DNA of 64,000 nucleotides from Euryodendron excelsum (lineage: Eukaryota > Streptophyta > Magnoliopsida > Ericales > Pentaphylacaceae): positions 7,386,001 through 7,450,000 of the forward strand of contig CM065389.1 in assembly GCA_033060915.1 (NCBI GenBank), written 5' to 3'. A program made the position numbers and the translations under genes. Shown here piece after piece: positions 24,801 through 36,872 of this stretch; positions within the stretch are counted from its first letter, which is position 1; every line of letters begins with the position of its first letter. Below the pieces are notes generated by a model that worked only from the letters and a program-made list of their open reading frames with translations, searched no databases and was not told the DNA's origin.

Positions 24801-25703
24801 TTTGAAATTTGACTCTCTAAAATAGCTAAAAGAGCTACTTTAAAAAGCCCCTTGGAAATGCATAAGCATCATTCAATCTATATTAATGAATTTTTTCTTC
24901 TTCTTTTTTAAGTTTTATATTGTTTACAACGAAATGTCATCACTTATAACTGCGAGATGCTATAAGTTCCCGTATATGATTAAAATATGCTAACGAATCT
25001 TATCATAACAATGGAATTACTTCTAAGCATCATTTATGCTATATAGACAGAGTTATTTGGATTCTTTTGCTCCAATAATTTACAGCACCATGCCATCATA
25101 ACTGCGCAGACTTTATAAGTTTTGTCATGTTGAAGCAAATTGGGCAAAGGGGAACAATTACAATGCCATTGCTCAACGCTCATCAATGGAAAAAATAGAT
25201 TGATTCTCTAATTGATGGGTTTTTGCAGACTTTACTTAAAAGTCACACCATTAATAGATCTATTGCCTTCCTCTTACGGACACTCTTATGTACAACACGA
25301 AAGACCAAAACGACGAAAGCTTTTACCCGGCATTCACTGGTATTTTGTGTCTAAGTGACAATGTTTCTTTTCGGATTTTCTTTCCGTAAATGAAGGGATT
25401 CGATATATTTGGGATCTCCCCCAACCACGTACATGGAATCAAAATCAGAACCGTTCAAGAACTACATACATACATTATATCTATATAGGATTCAGAATCC
25501 CCCTAGCAACGTGTGAACAACCCACATATGAATAATTGCATTCAGACCCTATATATATATTTATGCATATATAGGAGGTAGAGCTCACTGGTGGTCTTGG
25601 AGAAAACAGCGAGTCGAAGGGCCCATATGTCGAAGAAGCCAAACCAAACCGACGCCAATCGAAGTGAACCCACCAACATCAACCACCATCCAAGCAGCTT
25701 CAT
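21890..25703 (-). CDS. ERG28: ERG28 homologue, sterol C4-demethylation scaffold
   Basis: Three minus-strand exons join in frame: 25703-25589, 24046-23840 and 21957-21890, giving 129 residues, the usual plant length from memory. Exon 1 reads MKLLGWWLMLVGSLRLASVW then FGFFDIWALRL. Exon 2 holds the family core GRTFGVWTLLTCTLCILCAF, then NLDNKPLYLATFFSF. Exon 3 ends GTSIIWMLLQWN with a basic tail. About four hydrophobic membrane segments are visible. In yeast, Erg28 is an ER membrane protein that tethers the C4-demethylase enzymes; plant homologues are thought to act likewise in sterol synthesis. Introns are 1,542 and 1,882 bases; intron 1 holds a MITE. The last exon is only 68 bases and is missed by simple frame searches. 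Confidence 0.95.
24487..24861. mobile_element. MITE in ERG28 intron 1
   Basis: The ends are gcatctccaa and, inverted, ttggaaatgc. Inside, long complementary arms such as 'actctctattttagcta' and 'gactctctaaaatagctaa' make the whole element a near-palindrome. The 'GCATCTCCAA' terminus is common in dicot MITEs. It is non-coding and sits about 440 bases inside the intron from exon 2. Confidence 0.75.
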
Positions 25704-28500
25704 ATGTCTCTCTCTTCGATCAGTCGAAATTTTCTCTTCTTTGGGTATATACAGAAGAGAAGTGACTCACATTCGGGTTCAAGACGCACAGATTATCGTT
25801 TACGAGTTACGACATCTACGATTAACACGTGCGTAGCGCCTGATACTCGTCTAGTCAACGATAAATTCACAGTCAACCGACATTTCGGGGCTTCTTTAAT
25901 ACTATTAGTCGTTAAAATACATGGTTAGTAAATACGGAAACGATAACAGAATGTTATGTAATATGTACAAATTTAATATAATTTTAATAAAAAAAATATG
26001 AAATAAAATTTGATATAAAATATAAGAATATTAAAAATATGAATTTATTATTATTTAGATATAATATGAACATTAGTTAAAAAGTTATAACAGAAAATAC
26101 GATAACATTTATAAGTAATTTCTTCTTATATATATTGTAGGTGAAATTTTTAGGAAAGCCTGATTCAATGCACGAATCAAATTGACAAATACGAACAATC
26201 TGCAAGAAAAGAAGACAATGAGAATACATCAACTCTCTTTAGGTTGAGGACACTCTAATAATTAAGTTAGCAAGTTTAATTACAATAAATCGAGTAAAGT
26301 ATTGATAACTAAAACTCGAATGAACATACCTTGCTTCTTTAGTGCCGAGGGTATTTATAATTTTCAAAATGTCATATTTCCTCTTAAAATTGTACTCAAA
26401 TCTCCTCCTAAGAGTCTTCCTTTTTTGAGGCGGTGTACAATATAATGTACTTATTTTTTAATGTCCTAATTCAGATCGGCTTGGGATTCTATGCCTATTA
26501 GACATGTTTCTTTGGGCTTAGTTCACTCTGCTGGACCTATCCTCTCAAGATCGGACTTGGCTTATTTATTGTTTGGACTTTCTATGTTATTTGGCTCACA
26601 TTTTTTTAAATAATATTATTAACAAATAGCTAAATTAAGTGGCAGATAACAAATTTTATTTTATTATTTTATTATTTCAATACTTGATATAAGAATGCGT
26701 TAATTTATTAATTTCAAAATTTAATTTAATATTTACAGTATTAAAAAGAAGTTATAGAAAAGTAAGTTTAATAATTTAAATATTTCAAGTATTAGGAAAA
26801 TATTACATATTCCAAATGCTATTGTAATTATATATTAAGTATATAATTAATAATATGCTACAATTATATTAAATTATATATAATTTTTAATCGAGTTTTT
26901 TTTTCAAAAGTATAATATGTATTTTTTAAAAAATATAATATGTAAAATATTTAATAAATATACTATATGGTTTAACTAAAAAAATAAATATTTTTAATTA
27001 AATTTTAGATCGGGATGAAAAACGAATTTTTTTTATTTATATGCATGTATGATTATTATACGTAAATAATACAAGTATTTACAATTATGTTAAAAAATAA
27101 AAACACACAAATGCATGGAGAATACAATAGACAATAATTACTAGTCATGTCAGTGTTATAAGTGCAAAATAAATCTAATGAAACCTCACCAAAAGAAATG
27201 TTATTTTTTTTAGTAGAACCGTATAATACAAACAGGTGTGGCATAAAATATCCGTAATATTTCTGATATATTCATATTTTCAAAACACCGATATATCGAT
27301 ATCATCTACAATATTTTAAATTATTTTATTAAATTTTCAATTTATTCATAGCAATATCAATACTTCTGTATATATCTATGGATATGTCTATAATTTTAAG
27401 GTTAGAATATATCTTTTTAATGATAATTTATTCCTTAAGTGCACTTCTTGTATTCTGCTGCGTGTAAAAATATCATTTAAATCTATACTTATATAAGATT
27501 TGGATAAATTTTATGAAATGTGTATTAGCAAATAATGAATTATATACTTAATATGTGCTTGTAAAATTATAAATGTTGCCTACTTTGTATCCCGCACTTT
27601 TAATTAATATATCCATACAATACTTGTACATATAATATAAGCTACTATTCTTTATTTCTTTTGTTATTTTATTAACTAAAATCTTATGCTTAGTTTAGGA
27701 TTCAAATTTTCGATCAGAAAAGTAAAGAAAAAAAAGTGAGAAAAATAGAATAAAAATATTCTTTTATGTTGTTATATTTTCTTTTAACTTTTTTTTTCTC
27801 ATCAAAAATTTAAATTCTAAATAATTGTGAATATTATTTTGGGTGGCATTGCAATTGCATAGGATTCTTTCTGTCTGGTGCTTATTTCTTTTTCTTTTTC
27901 TTATTTTATTTCACGCGGGAGGCGTGTATTTGCACAATCAGTTTGTCTCTTACTTAGTGTGTTGTCTTATTGTGTTTTAGCTTTATTATTTTATAGTTAA
28001 TGGGTATAATAAAATTCTAGTCTTGCCCTGTTCCCTTCTTGAGAGTGTAATTGAAGGAACCGCATCATCCGCATTGATATATGACCATCATAATTGTTAA
28101 ATAGGCATTAGCTCTTGTGATTTTGTTGGTGCAAGCCAAGCAAGGGGTGCACAGATCAACTATAGTACTCAAGCATTTGTATATATATATATATAAAATA
28201 TGTATGAGCAGCTCTAGCATTAATTGCGCTAATACATAGGGGTAATATTACCAAGAATACAAATGATACGAAGTCAATGATCTCTCTTTGAGTTAGCTTT
28301 TTTTGACGTTGTGAATAGGAGTGAGAAAATAATGTAAAAAAATAAAATTATGTATAGTAAAGAGATTTTTTAACTTCCTACGCATAGACATGAGACATCA
28401 CTTAGGCAAATTAGCTTATGTTAAAATAATGGTGCATGTCCATTATTTAGTCATAGATAGATGATTGATAGCATGGGTGGAGTACTTATAGTGTGGGTAA
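25704..28500. other. Very AT-rich spacer
   Basis: This 2.8-kb stretch separates the ERG28 start from the DUF1005 3' end. The first 200 bases should hold the ERG28 promoter. The rest is mostly AT with poly-A and poly-T runs and no credible coding frame. A 'gatatatcgatatc' palindromic patch lies at about 27288-27303. The possible solo LTR at 26138-26603 is the only higher-complexity block. Confidence 0.5.
26138..26603 (-). mobile_element. Possible solo LTR
   Basis: Read on the minus strand, the block starts TGTGAGCC, carries a TATA-like TATAAATA at 26352-26359 followed by a pyrimidine/purine leader, and ends in CACCTACA, giving TG...CA ends. This order fits a plant LTR with its promoter. No second copy is present in the window and the flanks do not show a clear target-site duplication, so the call is tentative. 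Confidence 0.35.
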
Positions 28501-29905
28501 AGTAAACCAATCCTTGTCTCTTAGCCCCTTTCTTTTGTGCTTGACAGTAAGGCTAAATATAGGCACAACCACCAATCCCCCCCGAATTCCAGTTGGGTTG
28601 TTGTCCTCAACTTTGTGACATTTACGTTTACTTTGAAAGGGACCCTCCCCTCTTCACACTTTCGCACAAGAAAAAAGCAATTACAGGACAGTCCAAACCA
28701 AACCAAAACGAAACCCGTGAACGTGAACCCCCTGACATTGCACTCATGGTTATGTAAGTAAATCCAAAAAAAAAAAAAAAAGACCCCTCTCTCCTCTTCT
28801 CTCAAGGTCTGGTCCAAATACAGAACAAACAACTCTGCTGTATTTTTGTATGGTTTTGCCATGGCACGAGACTCCCCCATGCGCTGCCGCTGCCACCAGA
28901 AATCACATGCCTTCTCTTTAATTGTCATTTGACCTGACCCCCCCAAGCCAGTTTTCTCCAATGGCCCAATTGCCAATTGCAGCAGAAGCTGGCTAATTTG
29001 TATATGTTTCGGTCACCCTCTTCTAAACTCCTCAGTCAGTGCCACAACAAATAAAAATAATTTGGACCCCTAACTAAGCACGCGAAACCAAACTCATGCC
29101 CATAAGACCCGATTTTCCCACCAAATCTCCATAACCTATGTTCAAAGCCAGTACACACTTCTAGTATCTTCACATATATATATACATTCATTATCAAAAG
29201 TCAGCTGAAACCCCGCAAATTAATTAATTAGCTCTATTGCCTAGAGAGACGACTGATTCTATATGCCAACTAATACAAACTCACCACGTATGTATGCATA
29301 TATACAAAGAGCATTACAGCTATCTTCCACATTAATCACATTAATTAAACACCACCCCCCCCATTTAATTATCTCAAATCCATCATAATGCCAGTTTTCA
29401 ACCCTTGCGTGCATTCACATCACTAAGCCCCAATCCCCAACCGACCCTTCTTTTTTCTTTAGAAGAAAACCCGTGGGTATGCGCTAATTATGTAACCATC
29501 TCAAAGGTTTGTCATTCATAGTAAGCCATAAAAAACGAAGTTACTTTAGGAAAAAGGAAGGAAAAAATAAAAGAAAAGAGCCGCGCTTTAATTTTAAACA
29601 CAGTTTTCCAAGTCAGCTTCCTACAAATATCATTTAAAAAAAAAACAATTCTTCAATAAGAAGAAATGGCTAAAAATAAAACAAGTCACACAACTAAAAA
29701 ACAAAGCGTGCCCTGTCAAACCTCTCTCTCTCTCTGTACAAAAGCCTTAAAAATAAACTGGTTACAACTAGTAACATCTCAGCGTGACGGAAATCAAAAT
29801 CCATCATCGACACCCATAAAAAGTCTAGTAGGGGAAAGTAAAAAATGAAAATTAAAAAAAGGGTAAATCTTGAAAAACACTTTGACATTGAAATCCGAAT
29901 CATCC
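28501..29905. other. 3' flank of the DUF1005 gene
   Basis: No gene is supported. The region includes a poly-A tract at about 28767-28782 and scattered AT repeats, and must hold the 3' UTR and polyadenylation signals of the minus-strand gene at its right edge. The 151-codon minus frame at 28521-28976 reads through the poly-A tract (six Phe in a row) and shows no domain. Confidence 0.5.
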
Positions 29906-31776
29906 TCAGGTGAGGAAATCTTGTGGCTGGCAAAGCTCTTTCCGAAGCTTTTGAGAGAAAAGCCGGCAAGCGTCCATGCTCAGATCAATGGCAGCTGACA
30001 AAGCAACGAATGCGGCGGCATCTTCTGTGCAGTTCACGTGCTGCACACTCACCTCCACCGTGGGTTTACTGCACTTGCTGCCTTCCCCTTCCACGCTGGC
30101 CGACATCACGAACCCTCTGTATGTACAATACGGCCACAGCCCGTATCCATAATCCCCACTCCCCCTCGGGCTGCACGCCGGTGACGTTGAATTGCCAGGT
30201 GTCGACCTACCATGGGTGGAGTTGGGGGCGGCACCGAGGTCGACGACTAACTTCCCGCCTTTGCTGGAGCTCAGGGTTGATTCGGCGAGGACAATGCCGG
30301 TCCCGGCGCCGTCGGGGATCAGCTCGAAGCGGTAGCCTAGGCCATCACTGGAGCCGCGCTCGCGCCACGCCTCAAGCCGGCCCCAGGGCTTCCAGGTGCC
30401 GTCGCCCGGGCGGAGGATAAGCCAGCTACCTGGGTTGGACCGGCTAACCCGGTCTGAACCTGGGGAGGCCACGAATGGAGTCACCATTGACGCAGCGGCG
30501 ACTGGTGAGCCAGAGAGGTCATGGACCGTGATTGACCAACCCTTTCGCTCCTTTCCTGGCCTCTCCCTCTCGCTTCCGAACGAACTCAACCACCCCCTTG
30601 AACTTCCTGGGTCAGACTGCAACGATCTACAGACCAAAAAGTCGAAAGATTAGAACAAATTAATTTTAACAAAACCAAGAATGATTAAACTAAATTCAAG
30701 TGGTCTTTGTTCAACACTCAACAAGCAAAGAATATTAATCCAACTGAGAGCCATTTTACTTTACGTAGCTATGAAAATCGAATATTTGTTTTCATCAATC
30801 AAATCAAACCTTCTTAATCAAATAAAGTGGCTAACCGTACAGAGTAAAGTTTTCTATCTGCCTGAGTAACTTTCACGATTTCATATTCAAATGACAGAAC
30901 GGGTACAAATTACAACATATGGAACTTTCATTTTTTGCTACGAAGAGTAAAGTTGAGACCGAAGCTAGCTTTAGCGCACAATTTGAGCAAGCTTTACTAT
31001 TTGAAAGGTAAAATGTTTAAATTTTTTTTGCCATTGTAAAGAATTTACGCTTCGAGATGCGTTTGTTTCCCTCGAAAAATCGAAGGAAACTGGAATTAAA
31101 CATAAATAGTCTAGCATCTTAGAAAAAAAAATGAAACCGATTAAGGAACCAACCTGGACCTCTGATTCCGGTCGGCGTTGCTTCTGAAACTGAACTTGCA
31201 CGTGAACACCGGTTGGCGAATGTTGCCTTGGATCTGAAACACTTGAGGACTGCACTCAGGCTCGCCGTCGAACTGAAACACGAATCTCGGATCAGGCTCC
31301 GCCTTCACATTGAGGTGAAACTGCGCGCTCGAGCCTTTCGCGTCCTTGCCGACCGAAATCCAACCGTTGTGGAACAAGCAAGCCCTAGACTCCGTTCCCC
31401 CCAGATCCAGTGGCATCGACACTTTCCCCAACAGCCTACCAGAATTCACACCGCAAGTGGTGCCCCTACGCCCTGTATATATAGAAATTTTAAGGTAGAG
31501 CTTCCCGGCGAAGAGAGATTTTCCGGCAAGTTTGTCGATATCCAACTTGCTCAGGTGGAAGGTCGCAGCCGCTACAAGGGCCTGGCCATCGGGGAACTGG
31601 CTCTCCGGCGGGATGTAAGGTACAACGACAGTTTGAAGCGGGAAGTTCTTGAGCTTGATCTTACAAAAGCACGGCGACGAGGAGGGGTGGACTACGGAGC
31701 GAGCGGACTTCGACGCCACCGGAATCTTCAGGGCGAGATTGCCTACGGTCAGGCGAACGAAAGGACAAGGATCCAT
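29906..31776 (-). CDS. DUF1005 family protein
   Basis: Two minus-strand exons, 31776-31154 and 30626-29906, join in frame across a 527-base GT-AG intron and encode 447 residues. The start MDPCPFVRLTVGNLALKIP is the hallmark of the family, and the exon 2 text GWSITVHDLSGSPVAAASMV, WLILRPGDGTWKPWGRLEAW and VDLSMDACRLFSQKLRKEL-like text near the C-terminus cover the rest of the domain. Family members are plant-specific, about 400-450 residues long and of unknown biochemical function; some have been linked to abiotic stress responses. No signal peptide or membrane segment is evident. Both exons are GC-richer than their surroundings, which gives long antisense frames that are shadows. Its neighbour on the same strand is ERG28, as in Arabidopsis. 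Confidence 0.95.
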
Positions 31777-32250
31777 TGTTGCCCCTCCAGCCAGTTAACT
31801 CGTTGTAGGGTTCAGATTGTTCGAACGAAATCAATCAGGACAATTATAGAGAGAGAATGTGAGAGAGCGTGGTGAGTTTTAAGGAAGAGTATGGGGCTAG
31901 ATTGAGGATTAGCTTAAACTGTACTGTTGGCTACAACAGCCTGTAACAGCCAACGAAGAATCCATAGGGATACGTGCGCCGATTGAACTTGTGCTCAGTT
32001 TGCACTGGCTCCACCAGCCAGCACTACCTCCATCATCGTCGACTAGTACTACCCTATACTCTCTCTCTCTAACTCTTTATATGGAGAGAGATGGTTTCGG
32101 TAACCGAAAACTCTCACTCTCTCTCTATAAATCTATATGTCTCTGTCTTTCTCTCTCTATATCTATAGATGCCCCTCTCACCTTCTCTCTCTAATTTGTG
32201 TGTACGGAGAGAGAGGGGCATTACTTGTGGAAAAAAAAAAACTGTGTAGT
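31777..32250 (-). promoter_or_regulatory. DUF1005 upstream/leader region with CT-rich hairpin
   Basis: Upstream of the DUF1005 start the sequence is rich in CT/GA tracts. A perfect 11-base inverted pair, atgcccctctc at 32169-32179 and gagaggggcat at 32211-32221, is extended by further CT/GA pairing in the loop. It could be a hairpin in the 5' leader or a protein-binding site; no TATA box could be assigned. Confidence 0.35.
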
Positions 32251-34979
32251 TGGACTACAGCTGTGTACAGGCTGTCGTTAATTGCCAGTTGGACCGAAGT
32301 TGACGGTATCTGAGGACCTTTCCATATACTTTTTTCTGTCCGAATTGCCCTTGTCCCTATCGTATCGCCCTGATCAGACTCTCTCTGCACGTCTCATTCT
32401 CTTTGTTACACGTGGCTTATAGATATTGGTTCAATATGGAGGCTAGTGGGTCATACATGGTTGGATGACTTTGGACCGTTTAATTCGGGCACTGTTTTTC
32501 TTACAAGATAAAAGTGGTAAGAAAAGTCATCAAAATCAGAGTAACAGAATCGATTTAAGTTGTAGGGCTGTAATAGATATGATGACGGGCAAGGATAACC
32601 GTGTCGGAGTAGCTGTGGTGACACGTGGCTGGTCAGGATTGTTCAGATGACTCGTGCGATATAGCCGACCGTTTTCCAGCCTTAACAGGGTCTGACTTTG
32701 ACCCAATAAGGTCCCTCATATTGGAGAAAATTTAATGAAATGTAAATTAATGTATGGGTAAGGTTATACAACTAAAAAATTATACAAAATTTATTATTAA
32801 AATAATATACTTAAATTATATACTTATCACTTTAAAATAAAAAGTTTACCTAAATTTATTTATAAAATTATCATTACCATATTATTTTGATACAAATTTT
32901 TGTATACAAATTCTGAAAAAATATTATTTTTCTTAATGTATAAACAAAATGATCTTAATTGAGAAGGAAAAAAAGAAAAACAAGATAGCTGATAGCTGTA
33001 ATGCATTATTACCTTCATTTGTAGCTGTAATGCACTACCTTCATGCTCTAAGTTCATATTTAATTAAAATTAAATTTTATATCTTTTAATAGGCTTTTAA
33101 TTCATTAACTTTTTAAATAAGCTTCTTTGTTAAATAGTTCATCCCAAACCAACATCCAATACGAGTCATGACACATATGCTAATCATTTTAATCAGTTGA
33201 AATTTTAGCTGTCTTTGGACCGTTATTTATTAATAAAGAATGAAAAAAATCTAGCTGTCTTTTTTAAAACGTCTATTCTCTTTAGTTGTATGCTTGTGAT
33301 TCATCTTGCAACTGTATTCACATTAAAATTATAGAAACAAGGTAAATTTCTATACATGACATAGTTGTAGAAATAACAAAAATAACTTTGATAAGTTTAA
33401 ATTTTAGCGGTCTTTGGACCGTTATTTAAAGAAAGCAAGAAATTTAGCTGTCTTTTTTAAAAGGTCCATTCTCAATTCTCAAAAGCATTAAGTAAAGGGA
33501 AAAGCTTTTAGTTTTATGCTTGTGGTTAGTCATGTTACTGTATTTACATTAAAATCATACAAATTAGGTAAATTTCTATACGTGACAACGACATAGTTTT
33601 AGAAATAACAAAGGTGGCACAAGTTTTTATTAGTGCATTAAGCAAGTTGATGCAATCTAGATTTCACTCCCCTAAATTTTTTTTAAATAATAGCCATGTC
33701 ATTCTTAGAGTTCCCAACATCCTATATATAACTTGTTTTTAACTATATTGAATTACCACATTAATTAACCCTTAAATATCTTGGATTACTTGTTATTATC
33801 AATAAGATGAACACTTAAAAAAATAAAAAAATAAATTGAGTATATTTTAATGCATATAAGTGAGTTCGTGCCTAAATAATAATAAGGTTAAGTCGTGTGG
33901 TTATCTTACTTATAGTTTAAACTTAACATTGTAGAAGTCAACACTCGTGGCAATGTAAATGTTAATAGACAATACCACTTAGGACGGGTGTTATTTATTT
34001 ATTTTTTTTTTGTCACACGATAAGGAGATATTCATAAGTTTATAAATTACCAATACATATATCTTTCTCTGAGAAGAGAAGAATAGTGTTGAACGAACCT
34101 CAATTTTGATCATTAAATGATGTAGCCTCGATTTTGAACACTGAACTAAATTTGTAGGGAATATCACTATATATATATCAGTAGGGACTTGGTGACTTAA
34201 AAAAGACATTCAAACAGGGGTAGTATGGACTTTAGTGGATATGAACTATTAATGAGAAGTAACGGACAGTCGTTATTTTTTTTAGTATTTTTCACTACTA
34301 ATTTATTTAGTCAAATAGCAAATAAGGGCTTTTCCTTGTCCATTTCTTCTCTTATTTTTGGATTTACATAGTGCTATTTGGGTAAGAGAGGAAGGGGCGA
34401 GATGAGGAGGAAAAAAAAACAAGCAAAAAAAGATGGTGCAAAACATATGAAAATAGGAAATCCCTTTTAGCTTTTGCTTCCATTTCTTTTTTCATTTTTA
34501 TTAGAAGATGGTGAGATAAAATAATAAAAAAAGAAATAGAAATGACTTTTCAAGTTTCACTTTCTTTTTTTTTTAACAATGTAGTCATAAAGAAGCTGGT
34601 TCAACTTGAAAACTTAACAATTTTATAATTTATTTAAATTTGATTTGCTTATTTTTTAAAAAGTTTTTAAATAAAATTTTATTTTTTAGTGCATATAAAA
34701 TTATTGGGTTGAGTTTAAATTTCAAAATCTATTTAAACTTAGCTTAATTTATTTATATAAAGTGTCGATCTTAGATCTTAAATTAATGTTGTGATCACTA
34801 ATCGACAAACTATATGGTCTTCGGAAGAAACGACGACGTGACGAACAAAAGGCCAAGCTACATCGGAGGTTTATGGAGGATGATCCAATTCCAATTGAGA
34901 GGTCCAAACGTTCCCTTCTACTTTATCCTCTCTCTCATTCGCGTCTTGCAGCTGCTGAAGAAGAAGAAGTAGAAGAAGA
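32251..34979. other. AT-rich spacer with tandem duplication
   Basis: No coding sequence is recognised. It contains the tandem duplication at 33200-33611 and short repeats of 'tagctgtaatgca' at about 32993-33032. The right end must hold the PSRP6 promoter. Confidence 0.5.
33200..33611. repeat. Diverged direct duplication of about 200 bp
   Basis: Copy A (about 33200-33380) and copy B (about 33399-33611) share, in order, 'aaattttagc.gtctttgg', 'accgttattta', 'tagctgtcttttttaaaa', 'tatgcttgtg', 'ggtaaatttctatac' and 'agaaataacaaa'. Copy B has an extra short insert. The repeat is non-coding and its divergence suggests it is old. Confidence 0.75.
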
Positions 34980-35306
34980 ATGTCAGTGTCGGCGATATTT
35001 GGTTCGAGAATGTTAGTGCTTCCCAACTCTTCCTCTTTCACAGCTTCTGGGTTTCGCGGCGTTGGTGCGACGAAGGCAGTCCCGAAAGGGGGTAGCAGTG
35101 GACTGGTGATAGAGTGCTCATCACGGCCGCAGAAGAAGGCGACGGCGCACCATAGGAAGACTCGGCCCCGCAAGACTCAGCCTTGGGACATCCGGCGTAA
35201 GCCCACCGTCTACGCTCCTCTCCCTCCCCTCCCTCCCGAATGGACTCTCGTCACCGACGATTACGATGTCACTCAACCTCCTCCTCAGCCACTCGAAAGC
35301 GAGTAA
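34980..35306 (+). CDS. PSRP6: Plastid-specific ribosomal protein 6 (cL38)
   Basis: A single exon of 108 residues. Residues 1 to about 42 form a Ser/Thr/Val-rich chloroplast transit peptide starting MSVSAIFGS. The mature part has the family-diagnostic stretch ECSSRPQKKATAHHRKTRPR followed by KTQPWDIRRKPTVYAPLPPL and PPEW. It is a small basic subunit of the plastid 50S ribosome found only in plants. The start fits the known family start MSVSAIFG and lies after a GAAGAA-rich leader. The length matches the family (about 105-110). The overlapping 100-codon minus frame is an antisense shadow. Confidence 0.95.
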   Translation: MSVSAIFGSRMLVLPNSSSFTASGFRGVGATKAVPKGGSSGLVIECSSRPQKKATAHHRKTRPRKTQPWDIRRKPTVYAPLPPLPPEWTLVTDDYDVTQPPPQPLESE

Positions 35307-36872
35307 TTGTCACTTACGCTGTCAATAATATATGTTATGTTTGAGACTTTGTTCGACGATTTATTTGCTGCTTTCTGTCGTCCATCTTTCTGCGTTGTAC
35401 TATTTCAATATCTATTTCAGTTGTAGGGTTAGCCAATGACTCTATCAGAATTGCTTACGATGAAAGAATGAATGAAATTTATTGCATATCAATGAACAGT
35501 AGAGACTAGGAGAGGGCTTGTGTTTACGTATTAGATCAACGCATAGAGTGAATGCCGACAAGGTGTTCGATGTTATTCCCACTAGAAAGGAAGACGTTGT
35601 GGCAAGAGCTAACTTAAACGATAACGAAATTAAAATTAGGAACTGCTAGGATGGACATGGGGCTAAGAACAAAGAGCACCGCCAGTTAAAATGATTTTGG
35701 CCATCTTGGTGCCGGAGATCTTACGGATCAAGTGACATGTACCCAAGGGAATAGGCATGGAGGGTATATTGGGCCCGTCCTATAGTTGTCAAATTAAAAA
35801 GTGAAAATAAAAATTTAGGGAAAATTTAAGCAGGATACATTATTAAAAAAATATAAAGAAAAAGCAAAAAAACAATTAAGAGTCTATTGAAAAACATACT
35901 AACAATCTTAGTAAAAATTTTTTGCAAAACTTAAATGAAACTTTTAGACAACTTAGTAAAAATTTACATGATGAATTTATTAGATGCTTAGTTAAATCTT
36001 AAAGAAAAATTATATAAATCAATACTTCAAATAATATCTATAGAGTTTTCCAAGAGTTTTTAAAACATTTATCAAGGGCTTCCGTTATGTGTCTCAAAAA
36101 TATTCTAAAAGTTTTCCGAGAGTCGTCAAAACGATTTCCTAAAATTTAAGAGAGTTTGATAGCTATATTGGAAGCAAAAACGCGCTTCCCCTTCCAATTC
36201 CAACCCCTTGACTTTTAAATAAGAGCGTTCACCAATCACCACTTGTTTGCAGTTACTTTTGCCAGAAAACATGAGCTTCTCGACAGGAATAAAACCCTGT
36301 ATATATATATACATATTCCACAGCCTCAAAACAAACTTGCACCACGGAGAGCATCTTTTCAGTTCCAAGTATAATAACTGGACCTAATTAATGGGTAGAC
36401 AGGCCAAGACACTATCCAGATTGCCAAAAATATGTACAACAGTGCTGGCTGCTAAGTTGTGTAAAGAATGTACAAGGTGATTTACACACCCAAATACATT
36501 ACAACTTGGAATGACGTATCTATCACAGACGGGGGCTGCGTGAATTCACCAACAGCTCAGATCACCTAGTACCAACACAAAATGTAGAAAATGCACAAAC
36601 AGAAAGGAAAACGAAAAAAAAAAAATATGAAGAAAGAATTCGAGAAACATTAGGAGCTCAAAAGGCTATTGACTAGGAGCTGTGAAAAGGATGATGGTCG
36701 ATTCTGAAGGGGCCATATCTCCCAGATGATGACTTCCTGCACATTTGCATCCATCCACTATGTTCACTATGAGGAGATGCAGGAACCAAATGACAAATAT
36801 GCACGAGATGCCTTCCCGCGCGTTCTTGTCAGCACGACGTGATATTTCTAAGTTATTATGCTCGTTTTTCCA
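35307..36872. other. Convergent spacer between PSRP6 and ITPK
   Basis: No gene is supported. The stretch from about 35830 to 36150 is a low-complexity repeat similar, in inverse orientation, to about 2880-3230. The right part must include the ITPK 3' UTR. The 80-codon minus frame at 36126-36368 has no recognisable motif. Confidence 0.5.

Noticed and set aside
28521..28976. 151-codon minus-strand open frame
   Set aside because: It reads through a poly-A tract (a run of Phe), has no recognisable domain and lies in the 3' flank of DUF1005.
29923..31875. Long plus-strand frames of 165 and 220 codons
   Set aside because: They are antisense shadows of the GC-rich DUF1005 exons.
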